This document shows positions 1-7,293 of a DNA stretch of 16,060 nt, piece after piece. Position 1 is the stretch's first letter. Each line of letters starts with the position of its first letter. Both the position numbers and the translations under genes were made by a program. Below the pieces are notes generated by a model. It was not told the origin of the DNA, made no database searches, and saw only the letters and a program-made list of their open reading frames with translations. The DNA comes from Bacteriovoracaceae bacterium UBA4573 (lineage in GTDB: Bacteria > Bdellovibrionota > UBA1018 > UBA923): NCBI GenBank assembly GCA_002387735.1, contig DGKJ01000046.1, forward strand, positions 1 through 16,060, given 5' to 3'.

Positions 1-15
1 TTTTAGTGGATCGCA

Positions 16-1098
16 ATGGGAGTTAAGACCGGCCTCGTAGTCTTGGTCATGCTTCAGGTTGTGCCGATCATGGTTTGGATCGAAAGACGCGGATCGGCTT
101 TGATGCAAAATCGACTCGGACCAAACCGAGTTGGTCCCCTGGGTCTATTACAGTCGCTCGCCGACGTGGTGAAGTTTCTTTTTAAAGAGGATTTTGTTCC
201 TAAACACGTCAACAAATTTTATTATTTGTTGGCGCCTGCGATTTTGTTGATTCCTGCGTTTATGACGTTCGCAGTCGTGCCGTTTGGCGGTTCAATTCAA
301 ATTGGTGATCGCCTCGTACATTTGCAAATAGCTGATCTCAACGTCGGAATTATTTATATTCTTTCGATCGCTTCGTTGGGTGTCTACGGCATTATAATGG
401 CTGGCTGGTCTTCAAATAATAAATATTCCCTTTTAGGCAGCCTACGCAGTTCGGCACAAATGATTAGTTATGAGTTGCCATTGGGTTTAAGTTTAGTCGG
501 CGTACTCATGGTTTTCGAGTCCGTAAATTTGCGGGAAATCGCTGCAGCTCAGGCGACCCCATGGTTGTTTGGACTACCGAAGTGGGGCATTTTTGTTCAG
601 CCCGTTGGATTTCTTATTTTTATGACAGCTTCTTTCGCAGAGACCAACCGACTCCCGTTCGATTTACCCGAGGGTGAAAGTGAAATCGTTGCGGGCTACC
701 ACCTAGAATACGGAAGCATGAAATTTGCTCTATTCTTCATGGCGGAATACATGAACATGGTCACCGCTTCGGCTCTTATGAGCACCCTCTATTTTGGTGG
801 CTACCAAATGCTTCCGGGGATGTCCTATTTGGTCGGACCTCTTGCATCGTTTATTGGATCGTTTGATTTTAGCTTTTTATCATTGGTAACGCCCACGGAC
901 TGCGCTCGAGTACTTCTCGAGGTGGCTTCTTTCACAGCAAAAGTTGGCTTCTTCATGTGGTTCTTTGTTTGGGTACGGTGGACGTTGCCTCGGTTTCGCT
1001 TTGACCAGTTGATGGATATTGGATGGAAGGTATTGCTTCCTTTGTCGCTGGCGAATGTGGCTGTTTCCGCTTTGTTAATTTATTTTGGTGTTATTTGA
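16..1098 (+). CDS. nuoH: NADH-quinone oxidoreductase subunit H (NuoH)
   Basis: NuoH is the membrane subunit of complex I that joins the hydrophilic arm to the proton-pumping arm and forms much of the quinone chamber. Visible family signatures are IERR and QNRLGPNRVGP (residues 22-41), FKEDFVPK (56-63), AGWSSNNKYSLLG (129-141) and the acidic quinone-site stretch FAETNRLPFDLPEGESE (208-224), followed by GYHLEYGSMKF. The start is ATG 16, with AGTGGA at 5-10 as a possible ribosome-binding site. An in-frame TAG at 4-6 rules out an upstream extension. The N-terminus is therefore about 15 residues shorter than E. coli NuoH, but a first helix (about 3-21) remains. At 360 residues the protein is longer overall because of extra sequence around 260-300. 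It is first in the visible nuo run, with nuoI 12 bp downstream. Identity is certain; the exact start is less so. Confidence 0.96.
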   Translation: MGVKTGLVVLVMLQVVPIMVWIERRGSALMQNRLGPNRVGPLGLLQSLADVVKFLFKEDFVPKHVNKFYYLLAPAILLIPAFMTFAVVPFGGSIQIGDRLVHLQIADLNVGIIYILSIASLGVYGIIMAGWSSNNKYSLLGSLRSSAQMISYELPLGLSLVGVLMVFESVNLREIAAAQATPWLFGLPKWGIFVQPVGFLIFMTASFAETNRLPFDLPEGESEIVAGYHLEYGSMKFALFFMAEYMNMVTASALMSTLYFGGYQMLPGMSYLVGPLASFIGSFDFSFLSLVTPTDCARVLLEVASFTAKVGFFMWFFVWVRWTLPRFRFDQLMDIGWKVLLPLSLANVAVSALLIYFGVI

Positions 1099-1110
1099 GG
1101 ACATATTTAT

Positions 1111-1560
1111 ATGTTGGTTAAACCCAAAACGGGCCTTTTAAATAAATTCTACTTTTTTGAGATCACGACAGGCCTGTGGATCACGATGAAGAATTTTTTC
1201 TTCGGAAAAAAAGTTACGATTCAATATCCGGAAGAAAAGCGGAATTATTCGAAACGTTTTCGCGGTCTTCACTATATTAAAACTGTTAATGGGGTGGAGA
1301 ATTGTACCGCTTGCATGTTGTGCCCTACGGTTTGCCCGGCAGAGTGTATTCACATCGAAGCCGGTGAACGTCCCGACAAAGAAAAGTATCCAGTAATATT
1401 TGATATCGATATTTTACGATGCTGTTATTGCGGTTTTTGTGAAGAGGCTTGTCCAAAGGACGCCATTAAACTTAGCACGATTTACGAAATGGCAGAGCAT
1501 CATAGAGAGAAGGGCGTTTACACCAAAGCTTCTCTATTAGTTCAGCGGGGTGAGAAATAA
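1111..1560 (+). CDS. nuoI: NADH-quinone oxidoreductase subunit I (NuoI), 2x[4Fe-4S] ferredoxin-type
   Basis: NuoI is the peripheral-arm subunit that carries iron-sulfur clusters N6a and N6b, which pass electrons towards cluster N2 near the quinone. Two classical CxxCxxCxxxCP motifs are intact: Cys65/68/71/75 and Cys104/107/110/114. The N-terminal 35 or so residues hold an amphipathic, aromatic-rich segment typical of the family's membrane anchor. At 149 residues it lacks the roughly 30-residue C-terminal tail of the 180-residue E. coli protein; this is common in the family. ATG 1111 is preceded by GAGG at 1097-1100, inside the end of nuoH. The stop TAA shares its last base with the nuoJ start (TAATG), so the two genes are probably translationally coupled. 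Confidence 0.97.
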   Translation: MLVKPKTGLLNKFYFFEITTGLWITMKNFFFGKKVTIQYPEEKRNYSKRFRGLHYIKTVNGVENCTACMLCPTVCPAECIHIEAGERPDKEKYPVIFDIDILRCCYCGFCEEACPKDAIKLSTIYEMAEHHREKGVYTKASLLVQRGEK

Positions 1561-2081
1561 TGGCCGCGACCGACGTATTCTTTTATATATTTTCTGCCAT
1601 TGGGCTTTTGTTCGCCTTGAAGGTTGTAATGGGTAAAAATCCCATTAGTTCAGCCTTTAGCTTGGTGCTGGTCTTTTTTTGTATGGCGGCCAATTTCGTA
1701 TTGTTAGAGGCTCATTTTATCGCCGCAATGCAAATTTTGGTCTACGCCGGCGCGCTCATGGTTCTTTTTGTCTTCGTGATTATGTTGTTAAACGCCGACG
1801 TTAAATCGCTGGATGTCGGAAAAAAACCTTTGCACTACGCATTGGGGGGCGCCGTTTGCCTCGCCTTGATGGCCTTGGTGGTTTACGCGTTAGTCAACGG
1901 AACGTCTTTTTCCGAAAAAGCCGGTCTTTCTGCGGAAAAAATCGATTCAATAGGTGGGAACGCCCAGGTCGTGTCGTTAATGATGTTTTCTGATTATATA
2001 CTGCCGTTCGAGCTCGCCTCAATATTGTTGCTCGTTGGCATAGTTGGCTCGGTGGCGCTTGCAAAACGCCGCACCGAATAG
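1560..2081 (+). CDS. nuoJ: NADH-quinone oxidoreductase subunit J (NuoJ)
   Basis: NuoJ is a five-helix membrane subunit at the junction of the proton-pumping arm. Its third helix is thought to rotate or rearrange during coupling. The diagnostic region QILVYAGALMVLFVFVIMLLN is at residues 58-78 and contains the conserved Tyr-x-Gly of that helix. The 173 residues compare with 184 in E. coli. Hydrophobic segments lie at about 5-22, 28-48, 55-77, 92-112 and 146-166. A polar loop at about 113-145 is the least family-like part. The ATG overlaps the nuoI stop by one base. The short gap to nuoK (12 bp) keeps it in the operon. Confidence 0.95.
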   Translation: MAATDVFFYIFSAIGLLFALKVVMGKNPISSAFSLVLVFFCMAANFVLLEAHFIAAMQILVYAGALMVLFVFVIMLLNADVKSLDVGKKPLHYALGGAVCLALMALVVYALVNGTSFSEKAGLSAEKIDSIGGNAQVVSLMMFSDYILPFELASILLLVGIVGSVALAKRRTE

Positions 2082-2093
2082 GGAGTGTAGACT

Positions 2094-2393
2094 GTGACGA
2101 CGACAAGCACTTTATTAGTAGCAAGTGGGTTCTTTTTTATCGGGCTTTTCGGAGTTCTTGTAAGAAGAAACATTCTAATAGTTTTAATGTCCATTGAGCT
2201 AATGCTGAATGCCGTGAACCTTACCTTTGCTGCCTTTTCGAGAGAGCTCGAACAGGCGGCCGGTCAGATGGCGGTATTTTTTGTGATTACAGTTGCTGCG
2301 GCAGAGTCGGCCGTTGGGCTAGGCCTTTTGATCACACTTTTTAGAAATCTTAAGACCGTGAATACGGACCAAATTCAGGCGTTGAAGGAGTAA
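2094..2393 (+). CDS. nuoK: NADH-quinone oxidoreductase subunit K (NuoK)
   Basis: NuoK is a three-helix subunit related to MrpC/MnhC of multisubunit Na+/H+ antiporters and is part of the fourth proton channel of complex I. It is 99 residues long, against 100 in E. coli. Both buried channel glutamates are present: Glu35 in MSIELMLNAVNL (E. coli Glu36) and Glu71 in VAAAESAVGL (E. coli Glu72). The start is GTG 2094; a GGGAGTG stretch about 9-15 bases upstream can act as ribosome-binding site, and the resulting length matches the family. nuoL begins 3 bp after the stop codon, and its ribosome-binding site is inside nuoK. Confidence 0.96.
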   Translation: MTTTSTLLVASGFFFIGLFGVLVRRNILIVLMSIELMLNAVNLTFAAFSRELEQAAGQMAVFFVITVAAAESAVGLGLLITLFRNLKTVNTDQIQALKE

Positions 2394-2396
2394 ACG

Positions 2397-4295
2397 ATGT
2401 TGGCGTTGATCTTAGCATTGCCGTTGGTAGGGTTTCTAATTAACGGCGTTTTTGGTCGGCGGTTTTCTGCGAAGATAGCTGGCTCAATCGCTTCCGCAGC
2501 TATCCTTGGTGCCTTCGTAATTTCGGTATCAAAGTTTTTTGAGCTTTATTCAATGGATGAAAGCTCGAGAGTTATCGAACAGGTGGTGTTTCAATGGATC
2601 ACTGTGGGAGATTTCTCTTTGCCTTTTGTTTTGAGGCTTGATCCGCTTTCGTCGATCATGACCTTAGTTGTGACAGGGGTGGGATTTTTGATTCATGTTT
2701 ATTCGATCGGATACATGGATCACGACCGCACTCCGCCAAAGTTTTTTGCTTATTTAAATTTATTCAGCTTCGCCATGCTTGCGCTCGTATTGGGCGGAAA
2801 TTTACCAATCATGTTTTTAGGTTGGGAGGGCGTGGGTCTCTGTTCTTATCTTCTTATTGGCTATTGGTACGAAGACGATGCAAAGGCGTCAGCAGGGAAA
2901 AAAGCCTTCATCGTAAACCGAATTGGTGATTTAGGGTTTTTGGTCGGTATATTTACGTTATTTGGTCTTTTCGGAACTCTCGACTTTGTGGCGATAAAAG
3001 ATGTTGCTGCCCAAAACGCGACTACAGTTTCTATTGCAACGTTAACCTTCGCCACTGTGTGTCTTTTTATAGGTGCCATGGGCAAGTCAGCTCAGTTTCC
3101 GCTCTATGTTTGGTTGCCCGATGCAATGGCGGGTCCGACTCCGGTCAGTGCGTTAATTCATGCTGCCACAATGGTAACCGCGGGCGTCTATATGATAGCA
3201 CGCATGAACTTTCTCTTCGCGCTCTGCCCCACTACCCTAATGATTGTTAGTGGGGTCGGGGCATTTACCGCGCTTTTTGCTGCGACGATCGCACTCGCGC
3301 AAAATGACATTAAAAAGGTTCTCGCCTACTCGACTGTCAGCCAATTGGGCTACATGTTCATGGCGGTCGGGGTAGGTGCATATGTGGCGGGAGTGTTTCA
3401 TTTAGTAACCCATGCCTTTTTTAAAGCGCTTTTATTTCTTGGCTCCGGCTCCGTGATTCACGGAATGCACGAAGAACAAGACATCATGAAAATGGGTGGG
3501 CTAAAAAAATACATGCCGAAAACATTTCTGACTTTTGCGATTGGTACTATCGCAATTGCAGGAATTCCCCCGTTTGCCGGATTTTTTAGCAAAGACGAAA
3601 TTCTGTGGAATGCATTTTCCTCTCACCATGGATTAGCTGGAACTGCGCTCTGGGGCGTTGGTGCACTGACTGCCTTTTTAACAGCATTCTACATGACGCG
3701 CCTTACTTGTCTGACTTTTTTGGGCGCACCGCGGTTCGATGCTCATCACACCCATCCGCACGAATCCCCCAACGTTATGGTGGTTCCTCTTTTGATTTTG
3801 GCAGGGTTGTCGATGGTCGGAGGGTTCATTGGAATTCCTGGTCACTCTTGGCTTGCGCACTGGTTGACCCCGGTCGTTGGGCCGCATTCGGCAGCTCACG
3901 ACTCTATGGAATATATTTTAATGGCGGTTTCGGTTCTTATTGCAGCCGCGGGTTGTGGCTTAGCGTACTTTATTTTTGTCGCCCGGCCTGAAATAGCTGC
4001 CAAAAGTGCGAAACAATTGGCCGCTATTCGTAAAGTCTTGTCGAATAAATACTACGTCGACGAAGCTTACGACGGGCTTTTTGTTGGTCCAATAAAAAAA
4101 CTTTCAGTGGCGCTCTGGAAGCATTTCGATGTCAAAGTCATCGACGGTCTGGTGCTCGGCGTAGCTCGAGTGTCAAAAGCTGCCGGCGAAATAGCTCGTA
4201 TTGCGCACACGGGAGAGTTGCAACTTTATGCAGTTGCGGTTGTTTTTGGTCTCATCGCCATCTTGGGGTACATGATCTATGGAATTAATCTCTAG
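2397..4295 (+). CDS. nuoL: NADH-quinone oxidoreductase subunit L (NuoL)
   Basis: NuoL is the distal antiporter-like, proton-pumping subunit, with a long lateral helix at its C-terminus. Channel residues are intact: Glu144 in GWEGVGLCSYLLIGYW, Lys230 in GKSAQFPLYVWLPDAM (E. coli Lys229), the His-rich HAATMVTAGVY around 255, and Lys399-Asp400 in GFFSKDEILW, all at or next to their E. coli positions. It is 632 residues (E. coli 613). The C-terminal part after about 540 carries the lateral-helix connection (KVLSNKYYVDEAYDG) and a last hydrophobic anchor at 610-630. AAGGAG at 2385-2390 is a strong ribosome-binding site for ATG 2397. The last 17 bases overlap nuoM, which is in another frame. Confidence 0.97.
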   Translation: MLALILALPLVGFLINGVFGRRFSAKIAGSIASAAILGAFVISVSKFFELYSMDESSRVIEQVVFQWITVGDFSLPFVLRLDPLSSIMTLVVTGVGFLIHVYSIGYMDHDRTPPKFFAYLNLFSFAMLALVLGGNLPIMFLGWEGVGLCSYLLIGYWYEDDAKASAGKKAFIVNRIGDLGFLVGIFTLFGLFGTLDFVAIKDVAAQNATTVSIATLTFATVCLFIGAMGKSAQFPLYVWLPDAMAGPTPVSALIHAATMVTAGVYMIARMNFLFALCPTTLMIVSGVGAFTALFAATIALAQNDIKKVLAYSTVSQLGYMFMAVGVGAYVAGVFHLVTHAFFKALLFLGSGSVIHGMHEEQDIMKMGGLKKYMPKTFLTFAIGTIAIAGIPPFAGFFSKDEILWNAFSSHHGLAGTALWGVGALTAFLTAFYMTRLTCLTFLGAPRFDAHHTHPHESPNVMVVPLLILAGLSMVGGFIGIPGHSWLAHWLTPVVGPHSAAHDSMEYILMAVSVLIAAAGCGLAYFIFVARPEIAAKSAKQLAAIRKVLSNKYYVDEAYDGLFVGPIKKLSVALWKHFDVKVIDGLVLGVARVSKAAGEIARIAHTGELQLYAVAVVFGLIAILGYMIYGINL

Positions 4296-5790
4296 TTCGA
4301 TCGTTTCGCTGACGGTTTTTCTGCCGTTGATTTTCGGCCTTGTTCTCCTGGCGATGCCGGCAGATACCGAGGCAGGAAAAAAGCTTCTTAAAACAGCGGC
4401 GCTGGCTTTTTCGTTGGTGGTGTTTCTAGTCTCGTTAGGGCTCTATGGGCGATTTGACGCAAGTTACGTGGGCTTCCAGTTTGTAGAGTCCATTCCGTGG
4501 ATCGAGTCTTTTGGAATATCTTACAGCGTCGGGGTCGACGGAATTAGTCTTTGGCTAATTATACTTACGACTTTTTTAACCCCAATTGTAATTCTCGGTT
4601 CTTGGACGGCCGTTGAAGACAAGTTGAAGACCTACTACTTCCTAATTCTGGCGCTTGAAACCGGAATGTTGGGTGCTTTCGTCGCATTAGACGTGATTCT
4701 CTTCTACGTTTTTTGGGAAGCAATGTTGATTCCGATGTATTTGTTAATCGGTGTCTGGGGTGGAAAAGATCGTATTTATGCTTCGATGAAGTTCTTTTTA
4801 TACACGTTGGTCGGGTCTCTATTAATGTTGATCGCGATTTTCTACGTGATGAGCCAGTATAAGGCGCAGTTTGGCAATTATAGCTCTGCGATATTAGAGC
4901 TCTATAAAGTTAAAACCGCATTCGACGGATTCTGGAGCCCTCAAACGCTTCTGTTTCTTGCGTTTGCACTCGCATTTGCCATTAAGGTTCCGTTGTTTCC
5001 TTTGCATACCTGGCTGCCAGACGCTCACGTTCAGGCGCCCACTGCAGGTAGCGTTATTTTGGCTGGCGTCTTGTTAAAGCTCGGGGGATACGGATTTATC
5101 CGCTTTGCGTTTCCTATGTTTCCCCAGGCAGTTCAGTATACCGCGCCAGTGTTTATAGCTCTCGGTTCAATAGCCATTGTTTATGGCGCTTGGGTTGCGA
5201 TGATTCAACCCGACATTAAGAAATTGGTCGCGTATTCGTCGGTAAGTCACATGGGTTACGTGATGATAGGTCTTTTTTCGTTAAACCATCTGGCGGTCGC
5301 TGGGTCAGTTTATCAAATGTTGAATCACGGCATATCTACTGGTGGATTATTTTTAATTGTCGGGATGATTTACGAGCGTCGTCACACTCGTGAAATATCG
5401 GAGTTTGGCGGCATCACCCGTATCATGCCAATTTTTGCTGTAATATTCATGATCGTTACCCTGTCTAGCGTGGCGCTGCCTGGCACAAACGGTTTTGTTG
5501 GAGAGTTTCTGATTTTGCTCGGCGTGTATCAAGTTCATAAAGTTTGGGCAATTGTAGCAGGAACCGGCGTGATTTTCGGCGCTGTTTACATGCTATGGAT
5601 GTTTCAACGTGTAATGTTCGGGCCGATTCGAAACGAAGAAAACAAAAATTTAAAAGATCTTTCGCTGCGCGAAATAATCGTAATGGCACCAATCGTAGTT
5701 GCCATTTTCGTTATGGGAGTGTTTCCGAACATTTTCATTTCAAAAATGGACACCTCAATTAAGGCCTTTTTGGCCCAAATCAACGTGTGA
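4279..5790 (+). CDS. nuoM: NADH-quinone oxidoreductase subunit M (NuoM)
   Basis: NuoM is the middle antiporter-like proton-pumping subunit of complex I. Conserved channel residues are visible: Glu147 in YVFWEAMLIPMYLLIGVWGG, Lys236 in AFAIKVPLFPLHTWLPDAHVQAP, Lys267 in LLKLGGYGF, and Glu409 in NGFVGEFLIL. The length of 503 residues is close to E. coli (509). The start ATG lies inside the last codons of nuoL, a 17-base overlap consistent with translational coupling. The GGGG at 4265-4268 is the only nearby purine-rich stretch that could serve as ribosome-binding site. nuoN follows after 6 bp. Nothing in it suggests a paralogous Mrp antiporter; the position between nuoL and nuoN supports the assignment. 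Confidence 0.97.
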   Translation: MELISSSIVSLTVFLPLIFGLVLLAMPADTEAGKKLLKTAALAFSLVVFLVSLGLYGRFDASYVGFQFVESIPWIESFGISYSVGVDGISLWLIILTTFLTPIVILGSWTAVEDKLKTYYFLILALETGMLGAFVALDVILFYVFWEAMLIPMYLLIGVWGGKDRIYASMKFFLYTLVGSLLMLIAIFYVMSQYKAQFGNYSSAILELYKVKTAFDGFWSPQTLLFLAFALAFAIKVPLFPLHTWLPDAHVQAPTAGSVILAGVLLKLGGYGFIRFAFPMFPQAVQYTAPVFIALGSIAIVYGAWVAMIQPDIKKLVAYSSVSHMGYVMIGLFSLNHLAVAGSVYQMLNHGISTGGLFLIVGMIYERRHTREISEFGGITRIMPIFAVIFMIVTLSSVALPGTNGFVGEFLILLGVYQVHKVWAIVAGTGVIFGAVYMLWMFQRVMFGPIRNEENKNLKDLSLREIIVMAPIVVAIFVMGVFPNIFISKMDTSIKAFLAQINV

Positions 5791-5796
5791 GGCCCT

Positions 5797-7293
5797 ATGG
5801 AAGAATTTATTAAGCCGCAAAATTTGAGTCTTAGTCCGCAACAGTTATCGGTACTGATGCCCTATCTGGTTGTGATGACGGGCGGACTGATCACGCTTTT
5901 ACTCGGCGTTTTTCGAAAGGCGGTCAATATGACCGTGCCCGTTGCCGCGTTCTCGGTGCTTACGATGGTGCTTGCGGCCTATTCTTTATTTTTGGTTTGG
6001 GGTGAGCCGACTGTATCTCTTTTTAATGACATGATGGTGGTAGACAATTTTTCGAACCTGTTTAATTTAATTTTTATTGTTGCTACCGGTTTAGTCATCG
6101 TGGGGTCAAATCAATATTTAGTGCGCGAGGGAATTGAGCATTTTGAGTACTATTCTCTAATGCTTTTTTCCTGTTTAGGCATGATGTTTATGGCCTCAGC
6201 AAAAGATCTAATTGTGCTTTTTATCGCGCTCGAAATCATGTCGATTGCAGTGTACGTATTGGTTGGTTTTAAGCGGGCGGACACTCGATCAAACGAAGCA
6301 GCCTTAAAATATTTCATATTGGGTGGCCTCGCCTCCGCAATTTTGCTCTACGGAGTAGCGCTTCTTTATGGCGCTACCGGCAGTATGAATATTCAGGCAT
6401 TGGCTGCAGCCGTTCAGGCTGGAGCCGCAAGTAATCTCTTATTCGTTCTCGGCGCGGCACTCGTAACAGGCGGGTTACTTTTTAAAGTTGCCACTGTACC
6501 ATTTCACATGTGGATGCCCGATGTTTACCAGGGGGCGCCCACTACAGTCACCGCGTTTATGACAACCGGACTAAAGGCAGCGGCATTTGCGGCGTTTGTA
6601 CGATTTTTTATGAATCTCGGATATGGCGCAGACTTGTCCAGCACACTCTATAGTGGCCTTTATAAGGTTCTATGGGTCAGCGCGATTGCCACTATGCTGA
6701 TTGGTAACATAATTGCCTTAACCCAGAAAAACATCAAACGGATGTTGGCATATTCGTCGATTGCGCACACAGGTTACCTTATTGTGGCGATATTGTGTGG
6801 TGGGCGTTCCGAATACGGCTATTCGTCGGTATTGGTTTATATGGCAGGTTATGTAGTAATGAATATTGGGGCTTTTGCCGTCGTTGCAATGTTGTCCGAA
6901 AAGAACGACCGACACACCAATATCGAAGACTATGCGGGTCTCGGCTTCAAAAAACCTCTGACCGGTCTTGCTATGACCATATTCATGTTTTCGATGGCGG
7001 GAGTTCCGCCAACTGTTGGGTTTGCAGGAAAATATTTAATCTTTTTGTCGGCAGTTCAAGCTGGCGAGGTGTTGCTGGCCGTTTTGTCAGTGCTTTGCAG
7101 CGCAATTTCAGCCTACTATTACCTGAGAGTGATTGTATTCATGTATATGAAAGATCCTGTGCCGGGTCGGGCTATGAACCATACCCTTGCGCCCGCCTTT
7201 GTCATAGGAATATCGGCCGTAATTACAATGCAATTGGGATTGTTTCCCTCGGTTCTTATCGAAGCTGCTAAAAAAGCTGCTATGATGTTCTAG
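5797..7293 (+). CDS. nuoN: NADH-quinone oxidoreductase subunit N (NuoN)
   Basis: NuoN is the proximal antiporter-like proton-pumping subunit, placed between NuoM and NuoK in the complex. The protein is 498 residues (E. coli 485). The family pattern is clear: Glu146 in FIALEIMSIAVYVLVGF, Lys230 in LLFKVATVPFHMWMPDVYQGAP, Lys260 in TTGLKAAAF, QKNIKRMLAYSSIAHTGY at about 312-329, and GVPPTVGFAGK near 405. GAGG, overlapping the nuoM stop at 5788-5792, serves ATG 5797. The stop TAG at 7291-7293 directly abuts the GTG start of the next gene. It closes the complex I gene series, since no other nuo gene follows. Confidence 0.97.
   Translation: MEEFIKPQNLSLSPQQLSVLMPYLVVMTGGLITLLLGVFRKAVNMTVPVAAFSVLTMVLAAYSLFLVWGEPTVSLFNDMMVVDNFSNLFNLIFIVATGLVIVGSNQYLVREGIEHFEYYSLMLFSCLGMMFMASAKDLIVLFIALEIMSIAVYVLVGFKRADTRSNEAALKYFILGGLASAILLYGVALLYGATGSMNIQALAAAVQAGAASNLLFVLGAALVTGGLLFKVATVPFHMWMPDVYQGAPTTVTAFMTTGLKAAAFAAFVRFFMNLGYGADLSSTLYSGLYKVLWVSAIATMLIGNIIALTQKNIKRMLAYSSIAHTGYLIVAILCGGRSEYGYSSVLVYMAGYVVMNIGAFAVVAMLSEKNDRHTNIEDYAGLGFKKPLTGLAMTIFMFSMAGVPPTVGFAGKYLIFLSAVQAGEVLLAVLSVLCSAISAYYYLRVIVFMYMKDPVPGRAMNHTLAPAFVIGISAVITMQLGLFPSVLIEAAKKAAMMF

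Noticed and set aside
3605..3991. 128-codon open frame inside nuoL
   Set aside because: It is completely contained in nuoL in another frame, with shadow-like composition and no supporting motif.
6795..7271. 158-codon open frame in another frame inside nuoN
   Set aside because: It lies wholly within a certain nuoN reading frame. Its Cys/Arg/Ser-rich translation is typical of an out-of-frame shadow.
2397..7293. Mrp-type Na+/H+ antiporter instead of complex I subunits
   Set aside because: NuoL, M and N resemble Mrp subunits, but the order H-I-J-K-L-M-N with NuoH and the ferredoxin subunit NuoI is specific to complex I.
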